Below, piece by piece: positions 1 through 9,780 of a stretch of DNA of 64,000 bases. The position numbers and the translations under genes were made by a program. Position 1 is the first letter of the stretch; each line of letters opens with the position of its first letter. This stretch comes from Staphylococcus simiae (GTDB lineage: Bacteria; Bacillota; Bacilli; Staphylococcales; Staphylococcaceae). The notes beneath the pieces were generated by a model, which had not been told where the DNA came from, ran no database searches, and was given only the letters and a program-made list of their open reading frames with translations. Location: positions 34,606 through 98,605 of the forward strand of contig NZ_PPQR01000002.1 of assembly GCF_002902085.1 (NCBI RefSeq), given 5' to 3'.

Positions 1-812
1 AATCGTCCACCATTTATGAAAAAACATACGACTGCTAATGCAAGTAATATAACAGTAATGACAATGACACCATAATCGATACTGTTAAACTTCTGACCAA
101 CATACCATGTTCTTTTTTTATAATGACCAAATTGACGTAATTCCATTGCAGTGCTAATAGTATCTATTCTATCTAAACTCGAAAAAATAAGTGGCACGAC
201 AATATGACTAATACCTTTAAGTCTCTTCAGCAAAGATGCTTTGCTAGACATTTCAAATCCTCTTGCTTGTTGTGCTAATGAAATATTGTGATACGTTTCT
301 TGAATATCTGGAATGTATCGCAGTGCTAAAGCAACTGCATAACTAATTTTATAATTAACACCAACTTTATTTAAACTGGCGGCAAAATGACTTGGATTAG
401 TCGTCATTAAAAATACTAATGCTAATGGTACTGTACTAACATATTTAAGACATAAGTTACATAAATAAAAAAGTTCTTGTGACGTCACTGTGAATCGACC
501 GATACCATCCAGTAAGACCGTACGATGATCATATAATCTGACACCGTATTCAGGGTCAAACAAGTATACTGCAATGATATTAATAACCGTAAAAAAGCCG
601 ATAAATTTAATGACAAAACTTACTTGTCTCCATTTTAATTGAGACATTTTAAATAAGCTAATCGATATGATACTAATAACAATTAAATATCTTGTATCAT
701 AAGTTGTCATTGCAGCTATAGAGATACATAACAAAAAAATTAATTTTGCAGTTGCATTGATATGATGAATAACGCTATTCCCTTGATGATAACCTAACGT
801 ATTATCATTCAT
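1..812 (-). CDS. ECF transporter transmembrane subunit EcfT (C-terminus cut by window edge)
   Basis: This is the membrane-embedded coupling subunit of an energy-coupling factor importer, which links the ATPases to a substrate-binding S component. The frame opens at an ATG at 812, stays open to base 1 and gives about 270 residues, so only the extreme C-terminus is missing. It has several hydrophobic segments. A cytoplasmic stretch contains AQQARGFE and a later LRQFG, which match the Ala-Arg-Gly type motifs with which EcfT contacts the ATPases. It overlaps the end of the ATPase gene by 8 bases, so it is the last gene of a four-gene leftward operon. The substrate cannot be read from this subunit. 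Confidence 0.85.
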   Translation of the reverse strand, partial: MNDNTLGYHQGNSVIHHINATAKLIFLLCISIAAMTTYDTRYLIVISIISISLFKMSQLKWRQVSFVIKFIGFFTVINIIAVYLFDPEYGVRLYDHRTVLLDGIGRFTVTSQELFYLCNLCLKYVSTVPLALVFLMTTNPSHFAASLNKVGVNYKISYAVALALRYIPDIQETYHNISLAQQARGFEMSSKASLLKRLKGISHIVVPLIFSSLDRIDTISTAMELRQFGHYKKRTWYVGQKFNSIDYGVIVITVILLALAVVCFFINGGR

Positions 813-2520
813 GTCGCTTCACCTCTCTATCATACGCTATGAAATAACTAACGAATTGCTGTACGTTAGTTATATTGAGTTGTTGTGCTAAAGCATACAG
901 TGAAGTTTGACGTAAATTGGCTAATTCACATAATTCTGCACTATCTAATACAGCTATTGGTGTTGTGTCTGCAATCAATCGTCCTTCAGCTATGACTAAC
1001 GTGCGCTGTGTATACTCTACTAATAAATGCATATCATGGGTAATCATTATAATTGTCTTGCCTTGTTGGTTTAACTGCTCTAAAAATAACATCATTTCAG
1101 TATAATGTTGGTAATCTTGACCAGCAGTCGGCTCGTCTAAAATAATAATTTGTGGGTCTAGTACTAAAATTGAAGCAATAGTCACTCGCTTTTTTTGACC
1201 ATAACTTAAAGCTGCTATTGGCCAATTGCGATAAGTATATAAACCACAAATTTCTAGTACTTCCATAACACGTTGTTTAATATCTTCTTCGGCAATATTT
1301 CTGAGTCGCAATCCTAGTGCTACTTCATCATAAATCATTTTTTCAGAAATCATATGGTTAGGATTTTGCATCACATATCCCACTTCATTAGAACGTTCGC
1401 TAATTGTCCAATGACTGAAATCTTTATCATTTAACTTCATGTCTCCAGTAGCCGGTACAAAGCCACAAATTGCTTTAGCTAAAGTGGACTTGCCTGCACC
1501 ATTATGCCCGACGATACTAATCATCTCACCAGCATGAATAGTAAGATTGATATCATCTAAAACTTTTGCGCTATATGTTTCATACTGAAAATTTACATGC
1601 GCTAAGCTAAGGAGTGGCGTTTTATTATTATTTGAGTATGAATGAGAATTTGCCGGTTTAAACCACTGTTGAATTGCTGTTTGAACTTTGGAATGATGCG
1701 CAGTAGCTGTCAAGTTTGCTAAATTTGGTATCTCTTGTAACGGCACATTAGCATATTTCAACACACTGCTATATAAAGGTTCTCTAATACCCGCTTCAAT
1801 TAATTGTGTGGATGTTAATAATTGTGATGGTGTCGTATCTGCAATGAGATGCCCTTCTTTAAATAACAACACTCTATCAAACGTATCATCTAATGCTTCT
1901 TCTAAACGATGTTCAACAATGAGCATGGTTGTTTGTGTATCTTGATGTATTTGTTGTAACAACGACATAGTTTCAATACCCGTCCTTGGATCTAAATTAG
2001 CTAACGGTTCATCTAGAATAAGAATAGGTGCACGATGAATCAAAATGCCACCTAATGAAACACGTTGTTTCTGCCCACCTGATAAATCTTGTGGCCTATG
2101 ATTTAAATGATGTTGGATGCCTACTTTGTCAGCCCAAAATGCAACTTCTTCTTGCATCTGATCTTGTGATTGACGATTGTTTTCAAGTAAAAAAGCCATA
2201 TCTTCAGCTGCTGTTAATCCAATAAATTGTCCATCCGTATCTTGTAAGACTGTTCCTACAATATTAGATCTTTCATGTAAATTGCCATCGACTGCATTTA
2301 AGCCATTAATATATAATTCTCCTTTGATGTCACCTTTTATCTTGAAAGGAATAAGACCATTAATACAATTTAAAAATGTCGATTTACCACTACCTGACGC
2401 ACCAATGACTAACACCTTTTCCCCAGGGAAAATATCAATATTAACATCATGTAACGTAGGTTCTGCTTGACTATGATACTGAAAACTAAAATCTTTAAAC
2501 GATATAATGGGTTCAGTCAT
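805..2520 (-). CDS. ECF transporter fused dual ATPase (EcfA-type)
   Basis: This cytoplasmic ATPase powers the ECF importer. The 571 residues hold two complete ABC domains in tandem. The first has Walker A GASGSGKST (residues 40-48), signature LSGGQKQR and Walker B ILILDEP. The second has GHNGAGKST, signature LSYGQKKR and IIILDEP. Many ECF systems carry two separate EcfA genes; a single fused protein is the form I recall for this S. aureus locus. It lies between the S component (63-base gap) and EcfT (8-base overlap). The ATG at 2520 is used. All catalytic motifs are intact, so it should be functional. Confidence 0.92.
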   Translation of the reverse strand: MTEPIISFKDFSFQYHSQAEPTLHDVNIDIFPGEKVLVIGASGSGKSTFLNCINGLIPFKIKGDIKGELYINGLNAVDGNLHERSNIVGTVLQDTDGQFIGLTAAEDMAFLLENNRQSQDQMQEEVAFWADKVGIQHHLNHRPQDLSGGQKQRVSLGGILIHRAPILILDEPLANLDPRTGIETMSLLQQIHQDTQTTMLIVEHRLEEALDDTFDRVLLFKEGHLIADTTPSQLLTSTQLIEAGIREPLYSSVLKYANVPLQEIPNLANLTATAHHSKVQTAIQQWFKPANSHSYSNNNKTPLLSLAHVNFQYETYSAKVLDDINLTIHAGEMISIVGHNGAGKSTLAKAICGFVPATGDMKLNDKDFSHWTISERSNEVGYVMQNPNHMISEKMIYDEVALGLRLRNIAEEDIKQRVMEVLEICGLYTYRNWPIAALSYGQKKRVTIASILVLDPQIIILDEPTAGQDYQHYTEMMLFLEQLNQQGKTIIMITHDMHLLVEYTQRTLVIAEGRLIADTTPIAVLDSAELCELANLRQTSLYALAQQLNITNVQQFVSYFIAYDREVKRHE

Positions 2521-2583
2521 AACTACCTCTTACCTTTCTGCCTTCAAAGTTAATACGCTGCAGTTGTGTCCTCAATATGGACA

Positions 2584-3138
2584 TTATTCTTTATGTAAAC
2601 TACCTTTTTTAATTTGTGTAGCTGCATATGCTTTAATTAATAATGTCCCTATAATGCCAACAGAAATGATATTTAACACTGCTGAAATCATACCTTGTGT
2701 GAACACTTTATTTGCTGGTTCACTATATATTAAAATGTCTAAAAATGGTGCAATAATTGCCCAACAAACAATGTTAGCTACAACTTGTGCAACATTAAAG
2801 TAAACCATAGCTTTTTTAGAAAATTGTCCTGAAGATAAATTAATCTTCAAGCCAATCCAACCATATAAGAAACCTATAATTCCTGAACATATTACCCAAC
2901 TCCACCAAGCACTACCATATGTAGTGAAATCTTTTACAGCATGACCAATCAAACCAATCATTAAGCCAGCAAATGGACCAAATATAACTGAAATCAGTGA
3001 TAAAAATGCATAGGAAGTCTCTATATTCGTATTTGGAAATCCTGTTGGAATAACGACAAAACGACCTAAAATAACGAACACTGCTGCGCCAATACCTATT
3101 GCGACAATTGTCTTAACTGAAATACCTTGTTTATTCAT
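2584..3138 (-). CDS. ECF transporter S component (UPF0397-like membrane protein)
   Basis: This 184-residue integral membrane protein has about six hydrophobic segments and a small N-terminal cytoplasmic stretch. Its size and the motif order GRFVVIP...[23 protein letters not shown]...WWSWVICSG resemble the UPF0397 group of ECF substrate-binding subunits. It would capture the substrate outside the cell and hand it to the EcfT/EcfA module encoded downstream. The substrate of this S component is not evident from sequence. The upstream gene encodes a SAM hydroxide adenosyltransferase-like enzyme, which hints at a nucleoside or S-adenosyl-related compound, but that is inference only. Confidence 0.85.
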   Translation of the reverse strand: MNKQGISVKTIVAIGIGAAVFVILGRFVVIPTGFPNTNIETSYAFLSLISVIFGPFAGLMIGLIGHAVKDFTTYGSAWWSWVICSGIIGFLYGWIGLKINLSSGQFSKKAMVYFNVAQVVANIVCWAIIAPFLDILIYSEPANKVFTQGMISAVLNIISVGIIGTLLIKAYAATQIKKGSLHKE

Positions 3139-3163
3139 TTAATAACTCTCCCTAAATTGATAC

Positions 3164-4015
3164 TTATTCTATACTTGGTGCTTTTGATAATTGAATTGTC
3201 CACTCGTTTCCAGTACCAATGTGATATAAATCAGAAAATGAATCCTGATTAACTGCCACACCAATATTGACTAAAGAATTAACATATACTAATGGTTCTC
3301 CAACATTTACATCTGCAAATGAACGTGCGAACTTGATAATATTTTGATATACCTTGTTATTATGATGTAAGATAGTCACCACTAAATCATCACCATGCAC
3401 TACGTTAAGATCTTTTAAATAGGACAGAGGAATATTGGTCCATAACGATCCAAACCTAATATCAAGGACATCAATGCTACCTGATAATACTCCGTCATTA
3501 AGCTGTGCTTCTATAATTTCAAGTTCTTCTATAGAATTTAATGCTATTTCACGGCCTAGTTGCTCAAAATCAATCTCCTCTGCCGCCAATCTTGCACCAT
3601 TGTATGCATAAACATCTCTTCCATGAAATGTATGACTTTCTTCAGAATGTGGTAATCGACTTGTCACTTCATTGATTTCAATCACCTTTTCAAGACCATC
3701 GTAATGCTTAATATGACTTAAAGAACCATTATCAGGTGTAATAATATAATGTCCAGTCGACGTTAAACATGCGATACTACGACGATCACTACCTACACCA
3801 GGGTCAACGACAGATACAAACACTGTCCCTTTAGGCCAATATTTAACAGTTTGATATAAACGATATGATGCTACCCAAATATCGTATGGCGGTATTTCAT
3901 GTGTAAGATTATTTACTTTAATATCATCACTGACAGTATGTGCAACACCATACATCGCACTTACTGCACCATCACCTAAGCCAAAATCTGATTGTAATAC
4001 TAAATATTTTCCCAT
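3164..4015 (-). CDS. SAM hydroxide adenosyltransferase family protein (DUF62)
   Basis: Members of this family split S-adenosylmethionine with water (hydroxide) to adenosine and methionine; halogenating relatives are the fluorinases and chlorinases. Visible family features are the N-terminal QSDFGLGDG, VSVVDPGVGSDRR, the DNGSLS stretch and FHGRDVYA, which supply the Asp-Arg-His set reported for the hydroxide-using enzymes. I chose the ATG at 4015 over an upstream in-frame start at 4045 because GGGGAGG lies just before it; this gives 283 residues. It is the first gene of the ECF operon, 25 bases before the S component. The physiological role in staphylococci is not known to me. Confidence 0.8.
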   Translation of the reverse strand: MGKYLVLQSDFGLGDGAVSAMYGVAHTVSDDIKVNNLTHEIPPYDIWVASYRLYQTVKYWPKGTVFVSVVDPGVGSDRRSIACLTSTGHYIITPDNGSLSHIKHYDGLEKVIEINEVTSRLPHSEESHTFHGRDVYAYNGARLAAEEIDFEQLGREIALNSIEELEIIEAQLNDGVLSGSIDVLDIRFGSLWTNIPLSYLKDLNVVHGDDLVVTILHHNNKVYQNIIKFARSFADVNVGEPLVYVNSLVNIGVAVNQDSFSDLYHIGTGNEWTIQLSKAPSIE

Positions 4016-4077
4016 AAGTAACCTCCCCAATAAATTATTGCTCAATGTATTATTTGAATTTTCAGAATTATATTAAA

Positions 4078-4106
4078 ATATTACGAGTTGTAACTAGCAA
4101 AGTCAA
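4078..4106 (-). promoter_or_regulatory. sigma-A promoter of the ECF operon
   Basis: Reading leftwards, TTGACT (4101-4106) and TAATAT (4078-4083) are separated by exactly 17 bases and lie about 60 bases upstream of the chosen start of the first ECF-operon gene. The match to the vegetative consensus is good. No riboswitch is obvious in the short leader. Confidence 0.6.
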
Positions 4107-4192
4107 CAGTATTTATAAGTATTGCGATAATTTTCCTCAGATTTTTAAAAATTGCCAAAATATAACGTTATTTCGAATTCTAAATATAATGC

Positions 4193-4221
4193 TTGCATAT
4201 TTCATACATAGGTGATATGGT
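4193..4221 (+). promoter_or_regulatory. probable promoter of the yceI-family gene
   Basis: TTGCAT (4193-4198) and TATGGT (4216-4221) have 17-base spacing, about 57 bases before the ATG at 4278. The -10 is only moderately good, so this is a candidate. The region is divergent with the ECF operon promoter at 4078-4106. Confidence 0.4.
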
Positions 4222-4277
4222 ATTTATATTAAGTATAAAAAATATATTTATGTAAACATAACTGGAGGATTTTTATT

Positions 4278-4793
4278 ATGACTAACTTTACTTTTGACGG
4301 TGTACACAGCAGTATTGAATTTCAAATCAAACATTTAATGGTATCTAAAGTTAAAGGAACTTTTGAACAATTTGACGTAGCGCTTACAGGTGACATTAAT
4401 GATTTGAGTTCATTACAAGCAACTGCCACAATTATTCCAAGCTCAATCGATACTAAAAATGCAGATCGTGACAATCACTTACGTACTGGTGATTTCTTTG
4501 CAACTGATGAATTTGATAAAATTACATTTGTAACTACATCTGTTACTGACAATACAGTAACTGGTAACTTAACGATTAAAGGTGTTACTCACGAAGAAAC
4601 ATTTGATGTTGAATTCAATGGTGTAAGTAAAAACCCTATGGACGGTTCACAAGTAACTGGCTTTATCGTAACTGGTAAAATCAACCGTGAAGCTTATGAT
4701 ATGAGCTTTAACCAAACTTTAGAAACAGGCGGCGTTATGTTAGGTAAAGACGTGAAATTTGAAGCTGCTGTAGAATTCGCAATTTCAGAGTAA
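4278..4793 (+). CDS. YceI family protein (isoprenoid/lipid-binding fold)
   Basis: YceI proteins are lipocalin-like beta barrels that bind polyisoprenoid chains. This one has 171 residues and begins MTNFTFDGVHSSIEFQIKHL, with the family's characteristic D-x-x-H-S-x-I-x-F-x-(I/V)-x-H-L start. Further features are DKITFVTT and KGVTHEETFDVEF. There is no signal peptide, so unlike the E. coli periplasmic protein it is probably cytoplasmic. GGAGG at about 4263 supports the ATG at 4278. A strong terminator follows directly, so it is a single-gene transcript. The ligand is unknown. Confidence 0.85.
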   Translation: MTNFTFDGVHSSIEFQIKHLMVSKVKGTFEQFDVALTGDINDLSSLQATATIIPSSIDTKNADRDNHLRTGDFFATDEFDKITFVTTSVTDNTVTGNLTIKGVTHEETFDVEFNGVSKNPMDGSQVTGFIVTGKINREAYDMSFNQTLETGGVMLGKDVKFEAAVEFAISE

Positions 4794-4805
4794 TGTATTA
4801 ATAGC

Positions 4806-4837
4806 AAAGAGAATCGCCGTGGCGATTCTCTTTTTTT
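4806..4837 (+). terminator. rho-independent terminator after the yceI-family gene
   Basis: A perfect 11-bp stem AGAGAATCGCC / GGCGATTCTCT with a two-base loop is followed by a run of T, about 12 bases after the stop codon. Confidence 0.9.
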
Positions 4838-5027
4838 ATTCCTATATAGTAAGTTGTAGCCTTTAACGTATGTAGCAAAAGGATGCCATACATAATATGA
4901 AGCGCACAACAATTAGTATCTAGATCGTATGATGGTCATAAAGCAATGTTTTACACCTCGGTCAGTCTACCCCAGGTTCAAATGATAACCTGATGTTCAT
5001 AAAAATGATGTTTATGTCACTCCGATG

Positions 5028-5999
5028 TTAATGAAATTGGAAGCTATGATGTCCTTTCGCAAAACCATTTACAGTATATAACATCGAACCGCCACCCATT
5101 TCAATATCGTTTGAACAAATAATAAGTTGATTCGTTCCAGGAATAAATTGTGGATGTGTCGACCGTAGCATATGTCCTTCATCACGTCCTGGTATTAAAA
5201 TTTGTCCAATTGGATAACCTCGTTTGTTAAATACTAATACCCTTCCTTGACCATACATCGCAACATATAAGTTGTCATCACTATCAATACAGCATGAATC
5301 TGGTCCTTCATGACCTGTAAAATAATAAGGAATCGTTGCACCAAAAGGTTGAATTGTTACGCCATCATCTTTTAAGGCAATTCTATGTAAACGATTGGCT
5401 GTTGTTTCTGTAACCCATAAGACTTTTTCGTCTGTACTTAAAGCAATACCATTAGCGACACTAATGTTTTGAATGACAGGTGTAACAGTTTTTAAATCTG
5501 GTGAGACGTAATATACACCACCCTCTGGTTTTGTCGAATAACCTCTAAAATCTGTAAAATAGAAACCACCTTTACTATCAAAGACCATATCGTCAATACA
5601 GTATTCGGTTGCAATATCGTTAATAATATCTTGTTGATTTTGACCTTCTGGCGTTACTGCAAATATACCACCCGTAGATTTGAAATCTCCTAAATAACAA
5701 ATAAACAGACGACCATCTTTATGTATTTTAATTGCTGCTGGATGATCTTTATTTGCTGTAAATTGATGTGTAACTTCTTTCGTTGCAGGATTCACTTTAA
5801 AAATATTACCTTCAAAAACATCTAATAGATACAATTGCCCCTGTTTATCAAAATTGAGACCTTCTAACTGTAGCCCTCGGTCTGATATCTTAACCCAAGG
5901 TTCTGCAGTTATCGTTTGTAATTCACTTTCTGTAACAATAGGTACGGCACTATTAGATTTTCCTGAATATACCAATGTAGGTAATTGCTGAGCTGTCAT
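5028..5999 (-). CDS. drp35: Lactonase Drp35
   Basis: Drp35 is a calcium-dependent cytoplasmic lactonase with a six-bladed beta-propeller, related to SMP30/gluconolactonases and induced by cell-wall-active agents in S. aureus. The protein matches my memory of S. aureus Drp35 almost throughout, including [47 protein letters not shown] and [15 protein letters not shown]. Metal-coordinating positions fall in these acidic loops. I chose the ATG at 5999 (323 residues) rather than 6023; GGAGGA is about ten bases upstream and this length fits the roughly 324-residue family member. It is a single gene, convergent with the yceI-family gene. Confidence 0.92.
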   Translation of the reverse strand: MTAQQLPTLVYSGKSNSAVPIVTESELQTITAEPWVKISDRGLQLEGLNFDKQGQLYLLDVFEGNIFKVNPATKEVTHQFTANKDHPAAIKIHKDGRLFICYLGDFKSTGGIFAVTPEGQNQQDIINDIATEYCIDDMVFDSKGGFYFTDFRGYSTKPEGGVYYVSPDLKTVTPVIQNISVANGIALSTDEKVLWVTETTANRLHRIALKDDGVTIQPFGATIPYYFTGHEGPDSCCIDSDDNLYVAMYGQGRVLVFNKRGYPIGQILIPGRDEGHMLRSTHPQFIPGTNQLIICSNDIEMGGGSMLYTVNGFAKGHHSFQFH

Positions 6000-6243
6000 A
6001 ATGTTATGTTCCTCCTTTGTCATGCTATTTAAATTTTAGCAGAATTTCATTCCTCCATTTATGTTATCGCTTTCATATTTTTATTTTATCAGTCTTATGG
6101 AGGATTTATAAGCTCATTCATTGAAACATTACATTACTTTGTTAAAATAATATAATGGTAAAAGTATGAAATTTGAATGTTTTTCACATTACGTAAATAA
6201 ACAAAGTTAATATTTATCGTCATAGTAAGAAGGAGAATGAGAT

Positions 6244-7200
6244 ATGGACTATAGAGTTCTTTTATATTATAAATACACAACAATTGAGGACCCCGAAACA
6301 TTTGCAGTTGATCATTTAGCATTTTGTAAAGCACATAATTTAAAAGGGAGAATCTTAGTATCAACAGAAGGTATTAATGGTACACTGTCTGGTACAAAAG
6401 AAGAAACAGATCAATATATCGAGCATATGCACGCTGATGAACGTTTTAAAGATATGGTTTTTAAAATTGATGAAGCAGACGGCCATGCCTTTAAAAAAAT
6501 GCATGTTAGACCTCGTAAGGAAATTGTTGCTTTAGACTTAGAGGAAGATGTTGATCCACGTCAAACAACTGGTAAATATTTATCTCCTAGCGAGTTTAAA
6601 GAAGCGCTTGAAGATGATGATACTGTGATTATTGATGCTCGTAATGACTATGAATTTGATTTAGGACATTTTCGTGGTGCAATTCGTCCAGATATTACAC
6701 GTTTTAGAGATTTGCCAGACTGGATTAAAAATCACGAAGATATGCTTGAAGGTAAGAAGATTGTCACATATTGTACTGGTGGTATTCGTTGCGAAAAATT
6801 CTCTGGCTGGTTAATTAAAGAAGGCTTCGAGGATGTGGCACAACTTCATGGTGGTATTGCAACATATGGTAAAGATCCTGAAACGCGAGGCCAATATTGG
6901 GACGGTAAAATGTATGTCTTTGACGAACGTATCAGCGTAGATGTTAACCATGTAGATCGTACTGTTATCGGGAAAGAATGGTTTGATGGCACACCATGTG
7001 AACGTTATATCAACTGTTCAAACCCTGAATGTAATAAACAAATTCTTGTATCAGAAGAGAATGAAGCTAAATATTTAGGTGCCTGCTCTTATGATTGTGC
7101 TAAACATGAACGTAATCGTTATGTTGCTAAACATCATATTAGTAACGAAGAGTGGCAACGTCGATTAGAAAACTTTGATCAAGAACATCAAAACGCTTAA
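6244..7200 (+). CDS. trhO: tRNA uridine(34) hydroxylase TrhO (rhodanese-domain UPF0176)
   Basis: TrhO hydroxylates C5 of the wobble uridine in certain tRNAs using molecular oxygen, the first step to 5-(carboxy)methoxyuridine. The 318 residues show the family layout: an N-terminal ferredoxin-like domain (about 1-95), a rhodanese domain (about 120-215) with the active loop [11 protein letters not shown] (Cys177 and Cys183), and a C-terminal cysteine-rich part (CSNPEC, CSYDC). AGGAGA precedes the ATG. It stands alone between promoterless spacer and a strong terminator. Confidence 0.9.
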   Translation: MDYRVLLYYKYTTIEDPETFAVDHLAFCKAHNLKGRILVSTEGINGTLSGTKEETDQYIEHMHADERFKDMVFKIDEADGHAFKKMHVRPRKEIVALDLEEDVDPRQTTGKYLSPSEFKEALEDDDTVIIDARNDYEFDLGHFRGAIRPDITRFRDLPDWIKNHEDMLEGKKIVTYCTGGIRCEKFSGWLIKEGFEDVAQLHGGIATYGKDPETRGQYWDGKMYVFDERISVDVNHVDRTVIGKEWFDGTPCERYINCSNPECNKQILVSEENEAKYLGACSYDCAKHERNRYVAKHHISNEEWQRRLENFDQEHQNA

Positions 7201-7236
7201 TAAACGTATACTCAGTGAGTAAAAGATAAAATTTTA

Positions 7237-7280
7237 AAAAGACAATTTCTATTGAACGTTGATAGAAATTGTCTTTTCTT
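7237..7280 (+). terminator. terminator after trhO
   Basis: A 15-bp stem AAAGACAATTTCTAT / ATAGAAATTGTCTTT with a nine-base loop is followed by TTCTT, about 37 bases past the trhO stop. It is nearly symmetrical. Confidence 0.85.
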
Positions 7281-7333
7281 GTATATAGCCGCTTCAAGTT
7301 ATCGACTAGCATTGCAGTGTCTTAGTCAATTTT

Positions 7334-7404
7334 GGTTCTCTCACAAATTGGACTGATACATAATGATTCACCTTTTTATTTATTAGTCTAAACAATTGAG
7401 AACC
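7334..7404. repeat. family-2 dispersed element, minimal copy (ends only)
   Basis: The 30 bases from 7334 begin GGTTCTCTCACAAATTGG and continue ACTGATACATAA, closely matching the right inverted end of the larger elements at 11553-11865 and 29557-29910. An inverted partner ending in GAGAACC lies at about 7385-7404. This copy therefore consists of the two ends with almost no core. It lies between trhO and pcp. Confidence 0.6.
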
Positions 7405-7487
7405 TCAATTGTTGGCTTAGTCGTTTTTATGATGGCTGCTTGCTATACTAACATTATCTTAAAATAATATAATTCGAGGTGTTCAAC

Positions 7488-8126
7488 ATGCATATACTAG
7501 TAACAGGCTTTGAACCTTTTGAACAAAATGAAATCAATCCATCGTGGGAAGCCGTCAAATTATTAGATGATACACTTGGTCCACATACCATTACTAAACG
7601 ACAACTCCCTACATCATTTGTTGAATCGGAAAAAGTACTTGATCATCTAATTGAACCTGAACATTATGATGCGATTGTTGCAATTGGTCAAGCAGGTGGA
7701 AGATATGCGATTACTCCTGAACGTATTGGTATTAATCTAGATGATGCTAGAATTCCTGATAATAGTGGTAATCAACCTAGCGATAAAACGATAAAATTAG
7801 ACGGTGCGAATGCTTATTTTTCAAATTTACCAGTCAAAGCTATGACACAAGCAATAAGAGCTGCTGGCTTGCCTAGTCAATTATCCAATAGTGCTGGCAC
7901 TTTTGTATGTAATCATGTCTTCTATTATCTGGGTTACTTACAAGCAACTAAGTATCCGTGGCTTCGTTTTGGCTTTATTCATGTCCCTTACTTATCACAA
8001 CAAATCATCGAAAAACCCGACACACCAGCGATGTCACTAGATGATATCGTCAAAGGTTTGACAGCTGCACTGCAAGTTATACATCACGATGAGCATCATC
8101 ATTTAGCTTTGGGGACCACTGAATAA
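7488..8126 (+). CDS. pcp: Pyroglutamyl-peptidase I (pyrrolidone-carboxylate peptidase)
   Basis: This cytoplasmic cysteine peptidase removes N-terminal pyroglutamate from peptides. The 212 residues start [20 protein letters not shown], which is the family start. The catalytic triad is visible as Glu in [17 protein letters not shown], Cys in TFVCNHVFY and His in FIHVPYL. A GTG at 7479 extends the frame, but the ATG at 7488 fits the family length and has GAGGTG just upstream. It is a monocistronic gene. Confidence 0.93.
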   Translation: MHILVTGFEPFEQNEINPSWEAVKLLDDTLGPHTITKRQLPTSFVESEKVLDHLIEPEHYDAIVAIGQAGGRYAITPERIGINLDDARIPDNSGNQPSDKTIKLDGANAYFSNLPVKAMTQAIRAAGLPSQLSNSAGTFVCNHVFYYLGYLQATKYPWLRFGFIHVPYLSQQIIEKPDTPAMSLDDIVKGLTAALQVIHHDEHHHLALGTTE

Positions 8127-8245
8127 TAATTAGCAAATACTTTAATAACATTAGCCATAAATAATAATATATTTATAATTACAATTTACCCTTATTCATA
8201 ATTTTGTTACACTAAGTGGAATATAATAATAAGGGGATGATTGAC

Positions 8246-9031
8246 ATGACTGTCACGAATCACACGCCACAAACATTACGTCACATGATTAGTAACAAAG
8301 AAATTACTGGACACACTAGTGGTTTGGCTAAAGATTATATTCAAGCAAATGTGGTCATCTTGCCGTCTAAGTACGCCTATGATTTTTTGAAATTTTGCTT
8401 TAGAAATCCTAAAACTTGTCCTTTATTAGACGTTGCTGAAGTCGGCGAGGTAACATTTCCAACATATGGTAGCAAAGCTGACATACGTACAGAAGTAGCG
8501 CAATACCATATTTATCAAAATGGCGTATTAATTGATCAACCTACTGACATCTTGGATTGGTTTAATGACGATTTAGTAAGTTTTCTGATTGGATGTAGCT
8601 TTACCTTTGAGCATGCCTTGTTAGAAGCTGATATACCTATTCGTCATTTAGAAGAACATCATAATGTACCAATGTATATAACAAATCAACCAGCACAAAG
8701 TAGTGGCATTTTTAAGGGGAATATCACTGTGAGCATGCGTCCAATGACGATGTCACAAGCTATCAAGGCTACAGAAATTACTACTCATTTTAACAATGTT
8801 CACGGCACTCCAATACACATTGGTAGCCCTGAGTTTCTTGGAATCTCAGACATTAATCAACCAGACTTTGGACAAGCTGTTACTATCCATCATAATGAAG
8901 TTCCAGTTTTTTGGGGATGTGGTGTCACACCTCAATCCGTTGCATTACAAGCAAAACCTGACCTGATGATTACACACTCACCAGGTCATATGTCTATTAC
9001 TGATATTAAAAATAATGCTCTTTCAAATTAA
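8246..9031 (+). CDS. UPF0317 / D-glutamate cyclase-like putative hydro-lyase
   Basis: The 261-residue protein belongs to the DUF1445/UPF0317 family, annotated as putative hydro-lyases and including mammalian D-glutamate cyclase. Recognisable stretches are HTSGLAKDYIQANVVILP near the N-terminus, FLIGCSFTFEHALLEADIP, and the C-terminal VFWGCGVTPQSVALQAKPDLMITHSPGHM. The ATG at 8246 is preceded by AAGGGG; an upstream in-frame ATG at 8216 lacks a ribosome site. No neighbour points to a specific substrate, so the function here is only family-level. Confidence 0.78.
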   Translation: MTVTNHTPQTLRHMISNKEITGHTSGLAKDYIQANVVILPSKYAYDFLKFCFRNPKTCPLLDVAEVGEVTFPTYGSKADIRTEVAQYHIYQNGVLIDQPTDILDWFNDDLVSFLIGCSFTFEHALLEADIPIRHLEEHHNVPMYITNQPAQSSGIFKGNITVSMRPMTMSQAIKATEITTHFNNVHGTPIHIGSPEFLGISDINQPDFGQAVTIHHNEVPVFWGCGVTPQSVALQAKPDLMITHSPGHMSITDIKNNALSN

Positions 9032-9118
9032 TAATACGTTAAGTCTTGTCATTGTCTAATATACTAATAAAACGGGTATATGAATGAAATAACACTGAAT
9101 AAACAAGGAGTAATGATG

Positions 9119-9580
9119 ATGACTACTAAAACAGTATTTGATGTTATTAATACCGGAGTTGGTTACATTACCAACGTCTATGATCATTGGCATGTCGCTG
9201 AAGTGTTAGACCAACAACATGATGTTTTTCCAAATACATTACATTGGCAATTTGGGCATGTACTAACTATTTTTGAATCAGCATTATCTGTTGCTGGCAA
9301 ACAAAATATTGATGTTGACTACTATAATCAACTTTTCGGTTATGGCTCTAAACCTGCTGATTGGGGACAAGAGGTTCCTACAATTGACGACATATTAGCA
9401 GCCATTAAAACGTTACCGGAACGTGCACAGCAGCTTACAGCTGAAGACTTAGCCATTCAATTACCTCAACCAGTTGCTGGTTGTAATAATTTGGAAGAAT
9501 TATTAGTCTTAAATGCCATTCATATCCCATTACACGCTGGCAAAATTGAAGAAATGTCTCGCATATTAAGAAGTAAATAA
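9119..9580 (+). CDS. DinB-family protein
   Basis: DinB-like proteins are four-helix bundles with a three-histidine metal site, used as metal-dependent thiol transferases or hydrolases. This protein of about 153 residues has the right size, with candidate ligands in HWHVAEVLDQQH, LHWQFGHVL and the C-terminal HIPLHAGKIEEM. There are three consecutive ATGs (9113, 9116, 9119); AAGGAG at 9105-9110 best serves the last. A strong terminator follows. The natural reaction is unknown, though bacillithiol-linked activity is known for related Firmicute proteins. Confidence 0.75.
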   Translation: MTTKTVFDVINTGVGYITNVYDHWHVAEVLDQQHDVFPNTLHWQFGHVLTIFESALSVAGKQNIDVDYYNQLFGYGSKPADWGQEVPTIDDILAAIKTLPERAQQLTAEDLAIQLPQPVAGCNNLEELLVLNAIHIPLHAGKIEEMSRILRSK

Positions 9581-9590
9581 TATCTTAATG

Positions 9591-9623
9591 ACTCACCGTT
9601 AAACTACTAACGGTGAGTTTTTG
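9591..9623 (+). terminator. terminator after the DinB-family gene
   Basis: An 11-bp perfect stem ACTCACCGTTA / TAACGGTGAGT with a six-base loop, followed by TTTT. Confidence 0.9.
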
Positions 9624-9780
9624 TATGTTAATGATTAACTCAATGTAAGGATATGGTAATTTATGTTTTTGTAATTATATAATTTTGCAAAATAATCTAA
9701 ATATCTACTGTACATATATTGAGATTAATATTATTCTGAATTTAAATAAGTATTTAAAATAGAAAGAAGGACCACACTTT

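Noticed and set aside
6134..6364. A 76-codon minus-strand frame over the trhO start
   Set aside because: It overlaps the trhO ribosome site and N-terminus, lacks its own ribosome site and has AT-rich composition without protein-like character.
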